Positions 35,641 to 49,200 are shown, numbered from the stretch's first letter. The stretch is 64,000 nt of DNA from Gnetum montanum (GCA_015680685.1 MNCI01015652.1:88993-152992), one strand, 5' to 3'. Notes: generated by a model not told the origin, from the letters alone. Translations and numbers: made by a program.

Positions 35641-38220
35641 TTTTTCTTCATAATCCTTAGTTATTTAGATACCTTTCTTGTTATATTGGATTATGTTTAG
35701 TTATCAAGGGTTAAAACTTAATCATTTGAATGCTTTCTTATGATCTTGATTCGATGTATTATTTTAGTATTATTTTATTCCCTAGCTATCTTGGTTTGTT
35801 TCTTAGGTTTAATTCTTTATGATAAGTAATTTAATAATATTCTAATGAATTAACCTTGGAGAGTTAGAAAAATTTCAAAAAAATATCTTCAAGAAACCAA
35901 AGGTTTGTGTCCCCCATGATGTAGAGCTTACCTCTGGTAGTACAAGGATGAAAAAATAGGTGAAAATGGATAAGACAATTAAGATTTAGGTGTTGGAAAG
36001 GTTCTTGAGATCTTAAAAAGGGAAAAATTCTTCTTGATCTTTGGAAAAATGATACAAAATGAATTAAGTATCATGCATATATATAGACTTTTTATGCTAC
36101 ATCAATGGGCTAGTTCAACAAGGCTATGTTGACTCATTGCACTTCAACAATGCAGTGGTTGATAGTAATATTTTACATCATAAAAATGGAGTAATTTTCA
36201 TGATTTTTTAAAGGAAAAAAGAGCCTGATGAAAGCTAGAAGGACATAGAATGATAGAAACAACATAGAAGAGATTGATTTTGGCTTAAGAGAAGTGATTC
36301 AAGTGGAGTTTTAACAAAGTTATGATGTCGAATAGAGAAAAACTAGATGTTGGAATGGTATCATGATGATTAACAAAATAAGTGATCTTGGATAGAGAAT
36401 TTAACTAAAATTAGAACAAAGGGATGAAAATGGGTCCTCCTCAAAGTAGGCATAGACCTTCAATGCCCTTGCATTTGCTCATCACAAGGAGTTGATGGAC
36501 CCCAAGGATGATCAATGGTCAAGTTAAGTTAAATCCTACACTTGGAGATAATTGTTTAGGGGTTATATGATCTAACATTAGAACTAAATAATTTTCTAGT
36601 GTTGCAACTAGAAAATTTATCTCTAGAGAAATTGATAGATCTAATGTAGCAGCCTCAACCTTGAATCCCCAGGGCCTACAAGAAAATGGGATTCAAGATG
36701 CCTTGGCTAGTCTGATAGATCAACCAAGGACTTTGGGAAATGTAAAAAAGAATGATGCAAATGATAAAATAAAATTACAAATCTATAGAATAGAGAAACA
36801 AATGTAGATTGCACACAAAAATGAAACTTTAAAAATTTATTAAAATAATAAAGGAAAAGTTCCAGAAATATGTACAATAAATGCCCATAAGAGCAAATGG
36901 GATTCATTGGTGCAAGAGTTCAAAGACATTGAAGCTAATGCAATTTGCTTCATGATTTGGGTGCTAAGACACTCATAATACTTTTGAACCTCCTTTATTG
37001 CATCCTCAGATATGTAAATTGGGTCACTACTAGGGGGTGAGAGAAGTGGGGAATTTGGCTACCAAAGTGCTCCATGTTGGGGATTGGGAATTCCAAGAAT
37101 GTATTTTTGACACCAAAATCCCACAAGTCTTAAGGGGGTTACAAAGGAGGTTTGTAGGGTTACAATGCTTCCATACTAGGATTCAAGAGAATGGAAGTTG
37201 TGGAAACCTACAAGAACTCTTGAGTGGTTGAAAACACCCAAGTGTAGAATTGTGAACAAATTGCTAAACATTCCAAAAGTGTAGAACCTATAAATGGTGT
37301 TTGAGACTATGTTTTATAGATTTTATGACATGAATGGGGCTAAAAAATTGTTGTAATTTGGCTGCATAATGGCTGCACATTGGTTGTAATTTGGCTTTAA
37401 TTTTTTGTCTCACACCAGTGAGATGGATGTACAAATTTGAGGGGTTACTATAGATAGTAAATGCCTTCTCCATATGGGCATTCCATTTACTATAAATAGT
37501 AATGGAGGCACACATCTGTTGGAGATGCATTTTCCACACTAATCCTTTTGCCATACTTTTTAAAGTGGTTAGTCAATGTTGGAGTGCATAGAGTGTTGAA
37601 ATTTGGATTTTGTGGCTTCCATGCTGGGGGCATGTAATTTACAAACTAGGGGAGGGGAAAATTTTCTATGTTGAGGGGAAACCCTCCACTCCTCCACTTT
37701 AGGGTTCGGTGAGATTTATACCTTGCAAGTGTTTCTAGCATATAAAAATGTATACCCCTCATAAAACCCATCAAATTGCCATTTTTGGCATTCCAAAAGG
37801 CAATTTTGACCCTCCCAAGCCTAAATTTAGATATTAGATGACTTTTTTTCACTTGGGAAATGAGGCTTTGATCACTTATGAGGCATTTTTTGGCCCCAAA
37901 AATATGGAATATATGAAACTACCTCTCATGCACTACAATCTTCATATTTACAATAAATTTTTACCTTAGGTTTCATGGGGTAAAATTTACATGATGAAAA
38001 TTAGGTATAACATACAGAATTTGGTGGTGTTTNGTTACATGATGAAAATTAGGTATAACATACAGAATTTGGTGGTGTTTTAATGGCCCAACTTTGTTGG
38101 TGCCTAGAGGATTGACTTGAGAGGCACCGATAAAGAATATAGAACACCACTACATAGCATGATGCTACAACACATAAAAACCATATGAGATGATAAAACC
38201 AAGCTATCTAGGTTACTAAA
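35641..38220. other. Noncoding DNA of element D and unassigned sequence
   Basis: A block at 36430-36520 (GGGTCCTCC, CAAAGTAGG, TCAATGCCCTTG) resembles 56470-56520 in element E, so it is probably shared 3' noncoding DNA. The ORFs at 36707-36907, 37037-37231 and 37288-37554 show no family resemblance. A single N and a 46-bp duplication occur at 37987-38080. I cannot place the right end of D. Confidence 0.4.
37987..38080. other. Assembly join: single N between identical 46-bp copies
   Basis: Bases 37987-38032 and 38035-38080 are identical (46 bp), separated by N at 38033 and one G. This is what an unmerged contig overlap looks like, so the duplication is probably not real. Confidence 0.85.
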
Positions 38221-38310
38221 ATTGCTAGTTTAAGGACATGGTGGGCCATGGTACCAATTTAAGGCCTTGGCAAGCCATGTTGCCAATTTAAGATCATGGA
38301 AAACCATTGA
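38221..38310. repeat. GGCCATG-type minisatellite, copy 1 (3' of integrase)
   Basis: About three worn ~30-bp units of the type GCTAGTTTAAGG-CATGG-GGGCCATG. The same unit occurs at 42040-42420 and 51880-52131, flanking other modules of element F. Confidence 0.7.
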
Positions 38311-38339
38311 AAGCAAGTTCACTTGTTGATGATTGTTAA

Positions 38340-39480
38340 CTACATGTAGTATGGATTTAGATAGAAATGATTGACTAGATTGGCCAACTCATTTCCATCC
38401 ATGTCAACTATCCTGAATACACTATTTTCGTAGATTGTAGTGACAAAAAACGTTCCTTCCCAATTGGCTAAGAATTTGTTTGCATGCTCATGGATGGCTT
38501 TGAGAAGCTGGTCATCTTCTTTGATCTTACACATAGTCAAGTTATGGTGATGTTGCCACTTCTACCTCTCTTGATAGTGTTCAATTTGAGTAAATGCTTG
38601 CATTCGTTGCTCCTCCACAAAGTCTAGGGCTACTATCCATAGCTCTTTATTCTGCTCATCATTGATGAAGTTGGTCAAGGCTACTCAGAGTGATGAAACC
38701 TGCAATTCAAGAGGTAAAACAACTTCAGTATCATAAACCAAGCTATAAGGGGTCATACTAATTATTGTGTGATAATTTGTTCTGTATGTTCATAGTGCAT
38801 GGATACGCTACTCATACCATTTACACTTGGCATTTTTGATCATCTTCTTGAACAAGTTGATGATGGCCTTATTACTTGCTTTTCCTTATCCATTGGCTTG
38901 ATGGTAACATGGCAACGAGAAAGAATGCTTAATGTATAGGTCATGACAAAAATCCTTTATTTTTTGGCTAATAAATTATATTCCATTATCCATAATTATG
39001 GTCATGGGTATGCCAAAACAAGCTACAATGTTATCTAGAATAAATTTACAAACTTTCTCAAATGTAGTCTACCTTAGGGAAATAGCCTTAACCCACTTTG
39101 TAAAGTATTCGGTTGTGGTGATGATAAGGTTATGCCCTATAGAAGACTTAGGTGTTATGGATTCAATGATATCCAAACCCCATCATTGAAATGACCATGT
39201 TATTTTGGTAGTATGCAACCTAGTTAGTGGTACATGTATAAGATTACTATATTGTTGGCATGTATCACACTACTTGACCTTTTGTAGGTAGTCATTTTCC
39301 ATATGGGGCCAATAGTAGCCTAATTATCTAATCTTAGCAGCCATAGCTCTTAGTCCTATATGTCCTCTGCAAACACCCTCATGAACCTCTTGTAGAACTA
39401 TTCTAACTTTGGTTTTACCTAAGCACTTTAGGAGTATGCCATCATAGGGTCATCGACATAATGTGTTATTAACTGAGATG
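38340..39480 (-). pseudogene. Integrase of element F (Tat/Ogre-like), decayed
   Basis: Minus strand: core TTEYFTKWVKAI, FILDNIVACFGIP, IMDNGI and FISQKIKDFC, HQANG then ASNKAIINLFKKMIK. The C-terminal domain is an open piece at 38340-38540 with FLANWEGTFFV, IYENSVFRIVDMDGNELANL. These are Tat-branch integrase blocks. The catalytic Glu of the D-D-E triad, expected two residues after NGQ, reads as Lys, and stops are present. The zinc-finger part (39250-39480) is weaker. Normal role: insertion of element DNA into the genome. Confidence 0.85.
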
Positions 39481-40230
39481 ACATATTGCTTCGATTGCTT
39501 ACATAAAACATCCTTCTGAGTAGTAGTTAGGCCTTGTGAGCATTCTCCATGCATAGGGTAAAATTTGATATCATCATACCACTTAGAAGGAGCAATATGA
39601 ATTACAACCAGTATCCTTAGTGTTCTGCATGATGGGTGTAGAGAAATTCATGGTTAAGGTGGATAACTTACTAAGCACATCTGGCATCACATTTAGGGAT
39701 AATGTTGTAATTGCATCAGCTATGACATTCTTGTTTCAAGGTATGTGTTGGATATTAACAATTGTGAATTGTTATAACAGTTTCTTTCCTAGATCATGGT
39801 GTTTGGCTTTACATGCATAGACCTCGATTACTTGGTTAATCACAAGTTGTGAATTACCTTTGACCATTAAGCATATGATTCCTAGGTCATGGGATACCAT
39901 CATCCCTCTGATCAAACCCTCATACTCTACTATGTTATTGATACATGGGAACTCAAAATAATAGGCAAATGGTTAAATCTCATCAAATGGAAATGTTATG
40001 ATGGAAGTGTCATTAGTCTCATGGGTAGTTGGAGCTCTATCAAAGTGCATGATTACCTCATAACCCTTGGATACTTGGCTAACTACATTAATATGCTCAT
40101 CAGGGAACTCATGATCTATGGATAATTGGTCATTGATAGGTAAAAGTGTGAGTTGTATCGCTATAGATTGAACTTTCATTGAGGATTGAGAGACATAACA
40201 ATGGTCAAACTCTATGGTTATGGCTTTCCA
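39481..40230 (-). pseudogene. RNase H-integrase connecting region of element F
   Basis: Continues the pol frame on minus between RNase H and the integrase zinc finger, with many stops. In Tat elements this interval holds a second RNase H-like domain; pieces such as LGIICLMVKGNSQLVINQV read in frame near 39830-39890 and fit such a domain. Small ORFs in other frames (39620-39820, 39889-40125 plus; 39973-40179 minus) are mostly shadows. Confidence 0.45.
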
Positions 40231-41345
40231 TCAATCTATATGACTATTTTCATAGATGTTGGTTTTTATGGTTTTGAGTATGTTATCCTTGCAAATGATG
40301 TTCACTTCACCCTTGAAGAGGTAGTATCTCCACTTCTTCAAGGAGAAGACTAGTGTTAGAAAATACTTCTCCACTTTAGTGTATCGGGTCTTATGGGTGA
40401 CTAATGTATGGCTAAGGTAGTATATAGGGACTTCTGCTCCATCATCACATTTTTGATAGAGTAGAGAAGTAATGGACATGTTAGAGATGCAAGGTAAATG
40501 TAGAATGGTTTACCCTCTTATAAAGAATAGACTATCAATAGTTGTATAAACTCTTGCTTAAGGTTTTCAAAGGCCTCTTGGCATTGAGTCGTCCACTCAT
40601 AATGAACCCCTTTCTTAAGTAAGTGTTACATGGGTTGTAACTTATTTGTAAGCCTAGCAATAAATATATGAATAAACTATAATATGCCTTGTAAGCGTAA
40701 AAGCTCCTTAAGATTGGTAGGTGTTGCTAATTTTGATATGGCCTTCACCTTATTAGGATTGACACACATCCTTACTTCAAAGACTATACAACTAAGAATC
40801 TTACCAGTCTTGATGTAGAAGATACATTTCTTGGAATTGAGCCTAAGCACATACTTTTAGGAATATTTTAAGCATAAGATCTAGGTCATTAATGTGGTCA
40901 TTGACCACTTTTGACCTAATGGCTATATCATCTAAGTAATTGTTAAGCAAACCTAGCATGTAATCACTGAAGATATAGGTCATGGCTCGTTGATAGGTTA
41001 CTCTAGTGTTCTCAAGGCTAAAGAAATCATAGTATAGCAAAAGGTATCCTATGGGATCATGAAGGTCATGCTAAGTTGGTGCTCTAAGTTGATACTTATT
41101 TGATTATATCCTAAGAAGCCATCCATAAAGGACAACAAGGCATGTTTGATCATAGTATCAATAAGTTGATTAGTACTAGGCAAAGGAAAATCATCCTTGA
41201 TAGTCACTTTATTTAGGTCTTAAAAATCGATGCAAATATAGATACTCCCATTTTTATTAGGAAATAAAACTATGTTGGACACCCATTCTGCATAGTCAAC
41301 ATCCCTAATGAAACTAGCTTGTTATAGCTTTTGGAACTCATCATG
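40231..41345 (-). pseudogene. Reverse transcriptase and RNase H of element F (Tat/Ogre-like)
   Basis: RT from about 41345 on minus: FIRDVDYAEWVSNIVLFPNK, ICIDF, LNKVTIKDDFPLP, LLSFMDGFLGYNQI, then in the open piece 40843-41040 TYQRAMTYIF and NNYLDDIAIRSK with the catalytic YLDD intact. RNase H is the open piece 40231-40479: VPIYYLSHTLVTHKTRYTKV, EKYFLTLVFSLKKWRYYLF. The wording is Tat branch (MDGFSGYNQI, NARATYQRAM), distinct from the Athila RT of element A. A few stops and shifts break it. Confidence 0.9.
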
Positions 41346-42039
41346 AACTTTCAAGGGCAAATCAAGCCTAATCTTCTACAATTTTTACTTAACTTGTCTA
41401 ATGCTAGGGTCAAGTATGATGTTGTGCTAGACTAAATGTGGATATAAGCCTGGCATATCTTCATATGACCAAGTCAAGACTTTAATGTTACTTTGTATGA
41501 CCTTGGTGATGTCTTGAGCCTATTCAAGTTTTAATGAGAAACATAGTTTAAGGGTTTTCTCCTAACCACTATGTGTTATGATAGGGACTTTAATTAGAGA
41601 GTCTTTAGTTGTATCAATTACCTCTAGGTTAACGGTTTTGACTAGGTTCTTAGGCCATTCTAGAGTTTTCTCTATTAACGCGATGTGGTCTACAAGACTC
41701 TTAGGCTTAAGATTTAGGTAATTAGGGTCGATACACCATTCAACATCACTACAAGGTTCATGTAGATACAAAGGCAAACTAATTTACTCCCAAGTACTCA
41801 TACTTTGGTTTTGCATGTCAACCATATGCATATTAAGTGGCACCTAGGTAAAAGTTAATAAATAATGCTAAAATTCTATAAAATTATGCAAATATATGCT
41901 ATGCAAACAAGGTCATCCAAGGCTATAAATAGGGTGAAAACAAGCAAACAATGTGTAATAAGGATGATTTAAAGGTCAAACCAAGGTTAAACTAAGTAAG
42001 AAATAAGGCTAAAAATGGTCAACAAAGGCCACAATTTTT
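41346..42039 (-). pseudogene. Pre-RT linker of element F
   Basis: The open piece 41562-41777 (DVEWCIDPNYLNLKPKSLVD, EWPKNLVKTVNLEVIDTTKD) continues the pol frame upstream of RT, as the protease-RT linker does in Tat elements. Upstream of about 41790 the coding signal stops and noncoding AT-rich DNA begins, in the position of the protease/RT intron reported for Ogre elements. Confidence 0.5.
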
Positions 42040-42420
42040 CCAATTTTAGGCCTTAGTGGGCCATGATGCTAGTTTAGAGTCTTGGTAGACTATAATTCCA
42101 ATCTAAGGCCTTAGTAGGTCATGGTTACATGGTGTCAAATGGTGGTTAGAGAAGGTCAAACCCTACTATTTGATACTAATCAAAGGCAAAACAAAGGAAA
42201 ATAAGGCTATAATAAGATAAATAAGGAGAATATAAGGCTGCATAAAGGCCATAATAAGGTTAACAAGGTTGACAATGCAAAACCAAACTAAAAACAAGTC
42301 AAAGCATCATGTAATAAGGTAAAAATCAAGCAAAATAAGCTACATATGGTGAAATTTGGCTAATATAGGTAAAAAGGGTTAGATTTTTCCATTTTTAGGC
42401 CTTAGCAGGCCATGATTTAG
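42040..42420. repeat. GGCCATG-type minisatellite, copy 2 (5' of RT)
   Basis: Units like TTTTAGGCCTTAGTGGGCCATG at 42050-42130 and 42390-42420, with AT-rich filler between (runs of AATAAGG). Related to the units at 38221 and 51880. Confidence 0.65.
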
Positions 42421-42496
42421 GGATAAAAGGCTATTAGGTGAGTTTGGTCATTAGTTAGGGCTATTTGAGCATGAAAATAGAGAGTTTTGAAGCTTC

Positions 42497-45400
42497 CACA
42501 TTAGGCTCCCCTTGTTTTCGCACTAGCCAACATGGTAAAAGGGATCCTTAGTTTGGAAACTAGGGAATGTGACTTTTTGGGGCATTTAGAGATCCAAGAT
42601 TAAGGGTCTCAGGTCCTTCCCAAGGTAGGACAAGTTTAGATCTATCAAAATTGGATACTCTAGAAGTCTGTAAAGGCCAAAAAGCAAGTTTTGCAATCTT
42701 TTCCTCTATTTCCACACTAGTCAACATGGAAGAGAGGGGGTTTATCATAGAGAATAAAAAATCTTGGTCAAAATAGGATAAAACATGGTAAAATAGGTAG
42801 CCAAAACCAAAATCTAAAAGTTGTGCATCTGCTAGCGTTGTTTTGAGGTAATTGGAGTTAATTTTGTGTTAAAACATGCTAAAATGGCTTCCCCCATTCT
42901 TCCACATTGGGCATAGTATCCCTAACGTGGATAGATGGGGGACTCTTGTTTTATGAATTCAGAGTAATATGGGAGTACATCGACTAGGTTCCTAGGCTCC
43001 TAAGATAGTAGGTCATGGTTTTGCAAATTTTTGGCTCGTTTTGAACATGCTTGGAGGTCACTCAAGGGAATCTAAGGTCTTCTCCCCTATTTCCATGCTA
43101 GGGAAGTTTATCTAGCATGGAATATTGGGGGAATATATTTTAGAGGTTAAAAATGAGATCAAACAAGAAAAATATTAAGGCTATGAGGTCCTAGGATTCT
43201 CCAGCGTAGGTCTTTGGCTTCTGGGAGTGTTATCTTATTACCAAAAGTAGAAAAGTAGTTCCCCCCTCCATTTCCACACTAATTAGCATGGAAGGAGCCC
43301 TCTCCAACATGGATGAAACAAGAATCCAAAATATAGACCAATTTGGATCATGACTGACTATGCATGATAGCTTTCAAAGTTACTAGGGCCAAAGGCTAGG
43401 GTTTCATGTAAAAATTTGGCATTTTTGGGTACTTCTATGTGTTTTTTGGGGTTTCCTCACTTTTTTCCAAGCTGGGACTAGGGTTCGTAGTGTGGAAGGT
43501 TAAGGGAAATCACTTTTTAACCATTTGAAATTATTTTTCTAAGGTTTGAAGACTCTAGAGAGTGCTGACAAGGCTCTAGGGTGCATACAATATTATTTGA
43601 TGTCGTTCTAAGATGTTTGTGGACCCTAATTAAGTTCCCCCTTAGTTTCCATGCTGGGTAGCATGGAGGAAGGGATATTTAGTGTGGAAGAATCATAAAT
43701 CTCAATCCTAGGCCATTTCGACCTCAACTGATAGTGCATGTATGCCCCTAAGGTTGTTAAGGTCAAGGAATAGGATTTGAGGTCAAGTTTGGTCAATTTG
43801 GTGGTTTCCTAGATGGTTTTTGAGATTCCCCCTATTTTCCACTCAGAGCATAGTATGCTCACATGGAAGAATAGGAGTAGATTTTTGGTTATTTGTAGTC
43901 ACTTTTGCAAAGTTTGAGAGCTCCAAAAGGTGTGAAATTGGTCTTAGGGCTCATGTCAGTTTGCAGGCTATTTGTTCAAGATATTTAAAGGCTATTTTGG
44001 AGTTTCCCAAAAGTTCTCATTATCTTTCACACTGGCCAACATGAAAGAGGAAGCTCTTAGCATTGAGAAACTAGAATAACCTTCTTTTTGACATATTTTT
44101 TTATGTTTTTGGCCATGCATGTAGGTCTCTAAGATTGCTAGCATTGACTACTAATACCTAATGACAAAATTTGGTTATTTCAAGGATTGTTAAGGGGTTT
44201 TTAGTATTTATACCTTTTTTCCATAGTGTGGTTTCCATGTTTATCATGAAATATTAAGGGGAAATGGTTTTGGTTACTTATGATTAATCTTTGAGAGTCT
44301 AAGGGTCCTGGGAAGTGTAGATAGGGTCCTAGGACACACATAGGACTTTCTAGTGTCTAGTTAAGATTGTTGAAGGATATTTTGGAGTTTCCCCAAAGTT
44401 TTCCCCTTTTTTCCATGATGGCTAACATGGAAGAGGGAGCTCTCAACCTGGAGAAACTAGGAGACTCTATTTTTTCTAATTTTTAACAATTTTGGCTATG
44501 CATGCATGTCCATAGGCTTGCTAGTGTTAACTATTAATGTTTACGATTAAAATCTAATTGTTCTGGGCATGTAAGAGGGTTTTAGGCTTTCTCTTCTCTA
44601 TCCATGTTGGGGCTAGGATGCTCAACATGGATGGGATCCTCCACAACATGGAGAACCCAAGGGAGGTAAGTTTTTATCATTTTAGGTTACTTTTGAAAGT
44701 TTGGTAGCTTTTAGAAAGATTGGGTTGCTTTTGGAAGTAACGTTTCATGAAAATGTCGATAGTTTTGGCTTTCCCCCTTTCATACATGCTAAGATTGAAA
44801 TGCTCAACGTGGATAAGGTCCTCCCCAACGTGTAAGAACCTAAGGGGATTGATTTTGTCTTATTTTTGGCATTCTGGTGGCATCCAGAAAGGCTGTGAAG
44901 GTTCTAGTATCAATTTGAGATAATTTGGTATTGTTTTCTTTTTTCTAGAATTCTCCACTAACATTCATAGCTCCATCCTCTTAGTTTATACTTTTGAAAT
45001 CATGGAAGAGATCTCCCCCAACATGGAAGAACCATGAATGTTAGATCTAGGCTAGTTTGACACCCAATCAACCATGCATGTTGGTCTTCAGGATTGTCAA
45101 TGTTAATGGTTGATACTATGTACTAAGATTTAGTAGTTTGGAGGCTTCCAAGTGCCTCATGTAGTTTGATCCTTTTCTTCCACACTGGCTATGATTGCCC
45201 TAGCATGGATGAGAGGGGGTGGCAATTTTGTACCATATTTAACTACTTTTAATGGATTGAAATTCTCTAGAGGGCTCTGGCTAGTTTTAGGGATCACTGG
45301 GCTTTGAGAAATGGCCATTAGGTAGTCAACTTATGTCATTTTTTACTTTCCCCCATTCATCCATGCTAGGGATGAGATGCGTAGCATGGGTGAATCTTCC

Positions 45401-45795
45401 CCTAGTGTGAAAACATCAAATCCCAAGGTTTTAACTAGTTTTGACTAAGTTTGGTAAGGTTTCAGGATTGCCAAGTGTTCTTGGAGGGGTTCTAGGTCAT
45501 GTGGGGTCCACTTTGGGGTCAAAATGGACTAGATTTTTTGAAACCCAAAATGTCTAGATTATGTGGAAACCAAAAATGTCTAGATTCTTCCACATTGGGC
45601 AATTTTTCCATTATGTGGAAACCTAAAATGTCTAGATTTTTTGATGTCCAACCCCCTTTTGGGAGCCTGAGTCTAAAAGGTAGGTCGTAGCTACTAAAAA
45701 TAGTAAGATCGTTATATCTTAATGGTTTTGTGAAATGGGAGACATGTATCCACACTGGGCATGATACCCCTAGCATGGATGCATGCGATTTAAGG
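42497..45795. repeat. Array of ~17 degenerate ~190-bp modules with dyad cores
   Basis: Cores start near 42497, 42703, 42889, 43081, 43259, 43455, 43636, 43827, 44010, 44210, 44390, 44585, 44770, 44960, 45170, 45350, 45585 and 45740. Each has a pyrimidine-rich arm of the type CCCC-ATTTCCATGCTAG and, 5-25 nt later, the complementary CTAGCATGGAAGAGGGG. The clearest is 43085-43101 with 43112-43130. The sequence between cores is poorly conserved but keeps phrases such as GGTTTTTGG and TCTAGG. No coding frame persists. It lies between the pre-RT linker of element F and the start of the opposite-strand gene at 46235. Confidence 0.8.
45529..45645. repeat. Short tandem repeat, AATGTCTAGATT units
   Basis: About four copies of an ~30-bp unit with AAAATGTCTAGATT and GTGGAAACC, placed within the last modules of the 190-bp array and forming a separate, younger expansion. 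Confidence 0.7.
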
Positions 45796-46234
45796 TTTGG
45801 GTATGTTCTAAGTATCACAAATGGCTAGATCTTAGCATTGCTGTATTTTCTTAGCTAAGAGGAAAGACATATGGTAGGGTCCATAACCCAAAAATTTTGA
45901 ATTTTGAATTTTGAGCTTAACTCCCACCAATTTGAACATTGAAGATACTTTCCCCTATTTACACTTTAGTGCACTTGGAGTTATGGTACACTAAATGGCC
46001 AACTAGGATTTAGAGGTGGGTGTTTAGGTTTAGATGTAGTTTATATTATCAAATTTTGGAAGTTTTCAATCACAATTCACATTCTTGAAAACAACACATT
46101 AGAGGAGAGCTTTGGCATATATTTTTATGGTAAAAACAATCTATCCTCAGCATGGAAGCCTTCCATCTTCTTTACAGCCAGCGTTGATCTCCCATTCCTC
46201 TTAGATTCTAGTAACTCTTAAAATTGAGCCTACA

Positions 46235-49200
46235 ATGGCATCAAAGCAACATGGAGGAAAGAGCAGGAATCTTAGGATTCAAAATGTAGATGAGCATGCT
46301 ATCAACCTAAAATGGCTATCCAAGCCTATCACAATCCAAGATTCATCTATTGCCACTCCAAGGTAGGTAGTTCTACTCATTTTTGCTTTGGTTTCTAGCT
46401 ATTTTTATCACTTTTCTTATGTTTTTCTTACAACATGTGTGGCCATTTTTTCCAACTCTATGTTGATAGATGAAATAAAATAAAATATTAATGAAATAAC
46501 CCTCTTATTTTGGCCATTTCTATGTAGATCTATGATCATTTCATTGTTTTGGTTTTAGTTTATTTGATTTTTGAAATTAGGCTTGCTATTTTTATGCTTT
46601 TTTCACAAAATTTGGGGATAGGATCATTTTCTCATATCTAGGCTAAAGTATTTGTCAAAATTAAATTTTGAAAAAATCATACACCATTATTTTAGAGTGT
46701 TTCCTAATGGATATGAGTTATTTCAGCTATTTTGGCAATTTCTTTAAGGATATGTTAAGCTGGATTTTAACTTTTTAGCTTTTTACATTAAAAAAGTAAG
46801 CAATGCAATGTAATTTTTTATTAAGAAAATGGATACAGATTTTTGAAAGTTAATGTTATGGGTTTGTAGCCCTATTTTTAAGCTTTAAAATAGCTATTTT
46901 CTTGTTTGATTTGGCTTTGAAATGATTAAGTTATGGCTATTTTTCTAGGGTCATGCTATTAGGTTTATTATGCAATCTTTAGATTTTCATGTGAATTCAT
47001 GAATTTTTTTTAAGTAACCAGCAAGTGTTTTGGCTATTTTTAGTTATGGCTAGGTGGACCTTGGCTTCAAATTTCCAAAAAAGGTGGAATCACAATAATT
47101 GGACTTAAAAAATGAATTTTTTATTAAGCCTATGTCAAAAGGAGGCTTGTACCATTTCCAGATTTTTGTCCAAATTGGTAACATTTTTCTATATAAATGT
47201 TAATTATTTCTAATTTTTGTTACGAATGGGTGTGTAGGGCTCATGTAAGCTTTCAAATGGTGATAGAATCAATTCGTTTAGAGCTCAAACAAATTTTTGG
47301 CAAAGTTTTTACTAACGCTATGTCAAAAAGGGGTTAATGGTGATGGCTATAGTTTTTGTTAGATTTGTCTATGTTCCATGTAAAAATGGTTATGTATCTC
47401 TAGTTATAATGGTCATGGATACAAAGCTTATAACTTCATGATTCTTTCTATGGTAGCTCACTACAATCTTAGCTTGAATGAATTTTGAATGAGTTTTTTG
47501 GCTAAACTATGTGAATCTTGATTGTAGCACCTTACCCCTTTGGTGATGGATGTGATCAATATGTATAGTTTTTCCTATCAACATGTAAAACTTATGTTTT
47601 AAATTTTTTTTTAAGAAAAGTAAAATATTTTGCTATTTTTAGCAGGCTTTTTCTTGTGGTGATATGTTTTTTTTCTAAGTTTTAATGCTTTTTATAAGTT
47701 TATGGATGGTCTAAACTAAGTCTTAATTTCGACTCTAAATATTTGGCTCTAATATTTTGGCTATGAAGTAAATCACTATGAAAAGCTATAACAATGCTTT
47801 TTCCTAGAATTTCTTAATTTAACTTGAATAAACACCTTAGAGCTTTTTTAAGGTGCTAATATCATCCTCAACTAGGATATTTTTTCAAAACTTATTAAGA
47901 AATTCTAATGGGTCATAATGCCTTTTCTCTGCTTCATGCAGGGCCTACTTGAAGCCCATCCTCACCATTATGGAGTTGGTGGACATTTTCTGTTATCCCA
48001 AGGCTAGTAGTTCACTTCCTGACATGTCACTGATGAAGGCTTCATTGTGGTTCTAGCCTGGAACATGGGAATTCCTTACCTACATTCTGCAAAATTTTTA
48101 GTGTAATGCTATGGTCACACTTGTCTAGGGATGTGGCCTAAGCTATAGTGGAAACCTTGTTGCCTCAGTTATCTAGCTTGATTTTCAAGTTCATTATTAA
48201 CAACCCATCTCCTAGGACATCAGGGGGATTAGTAGACATGATAAGCCCATGTTACCTTACAAAAATCTAGATGAAGCCAAAGTATAGTTAGTATAATGCT
48301 GACAATACTTTGATGGTGGCACATAGAGCCGACACATTATTCTAGAACTAGCCTAACACTATGTATTGTCTACTAGGGTAAGCATAGTAGTTATAGTGTT
48401 TTTATGGATTTATTAGCTACTTTTCCTAATTCTATTTATTTTATGAACCTTTTCTAGGTACTGAGTTAATGATCAAGGCTTGATCATTAATGATCAAACC
48501 TTAGTAGTGGCTCAATTTTCCTAGATGAATTCACCAAGGACCCCTAGATTAGAATTTTTATGTATCAATAGTTAAAAGGGGATGTTTATGCATATACTAC
48601 AAGGTTCAACCTTTTATAAAAGAAGTGTAAGGATGATGGGATGATACATAATTGGTGGGTAGACTACACTAACTCCATGAACTAGATCCTTGTAGCTAGT
48701 TGCTTCAATCAAACCATACTAAGAAAGAAGAAAAGTAAACATAAAGGCTATAGCTTCTAATGTTTCATTATTATAAAAACTCTAAGTGTTTTATTGCTTT
48801 GACTAGTTGTTGATGCTAAAATTTGGTTGTTACCTTGTAGGACCTTCCACTTCTACCAAAGTCACCATCTCACTTTTAGGAGCATGTCATGAGGATACCC
48901 TTATCTTGAAGTTTGATGGGGTGATACTAGCATAGGAGTGGCTAAGGGAACAAGGTACATTCAAGAAAGCATGTAGCCTATAGGTTTGCTTGATGTATTT
49001 ATGGCATCCATCCCTTCAATACCTACTATAAAGATGATGCACATCATTGAATCCTTTGATGAGAAGGCTGGTCATTTTAGAACCATCATTTGAGGTGTGA
49101 AGGTTAACATGGACATTAATGAGGGTCTCTTTTTTAAATTGTTTGGTATTCTTGCTAATGGGAAAAATGTTCCCACTAGAATAGTGAAGGAATTAGGCCA

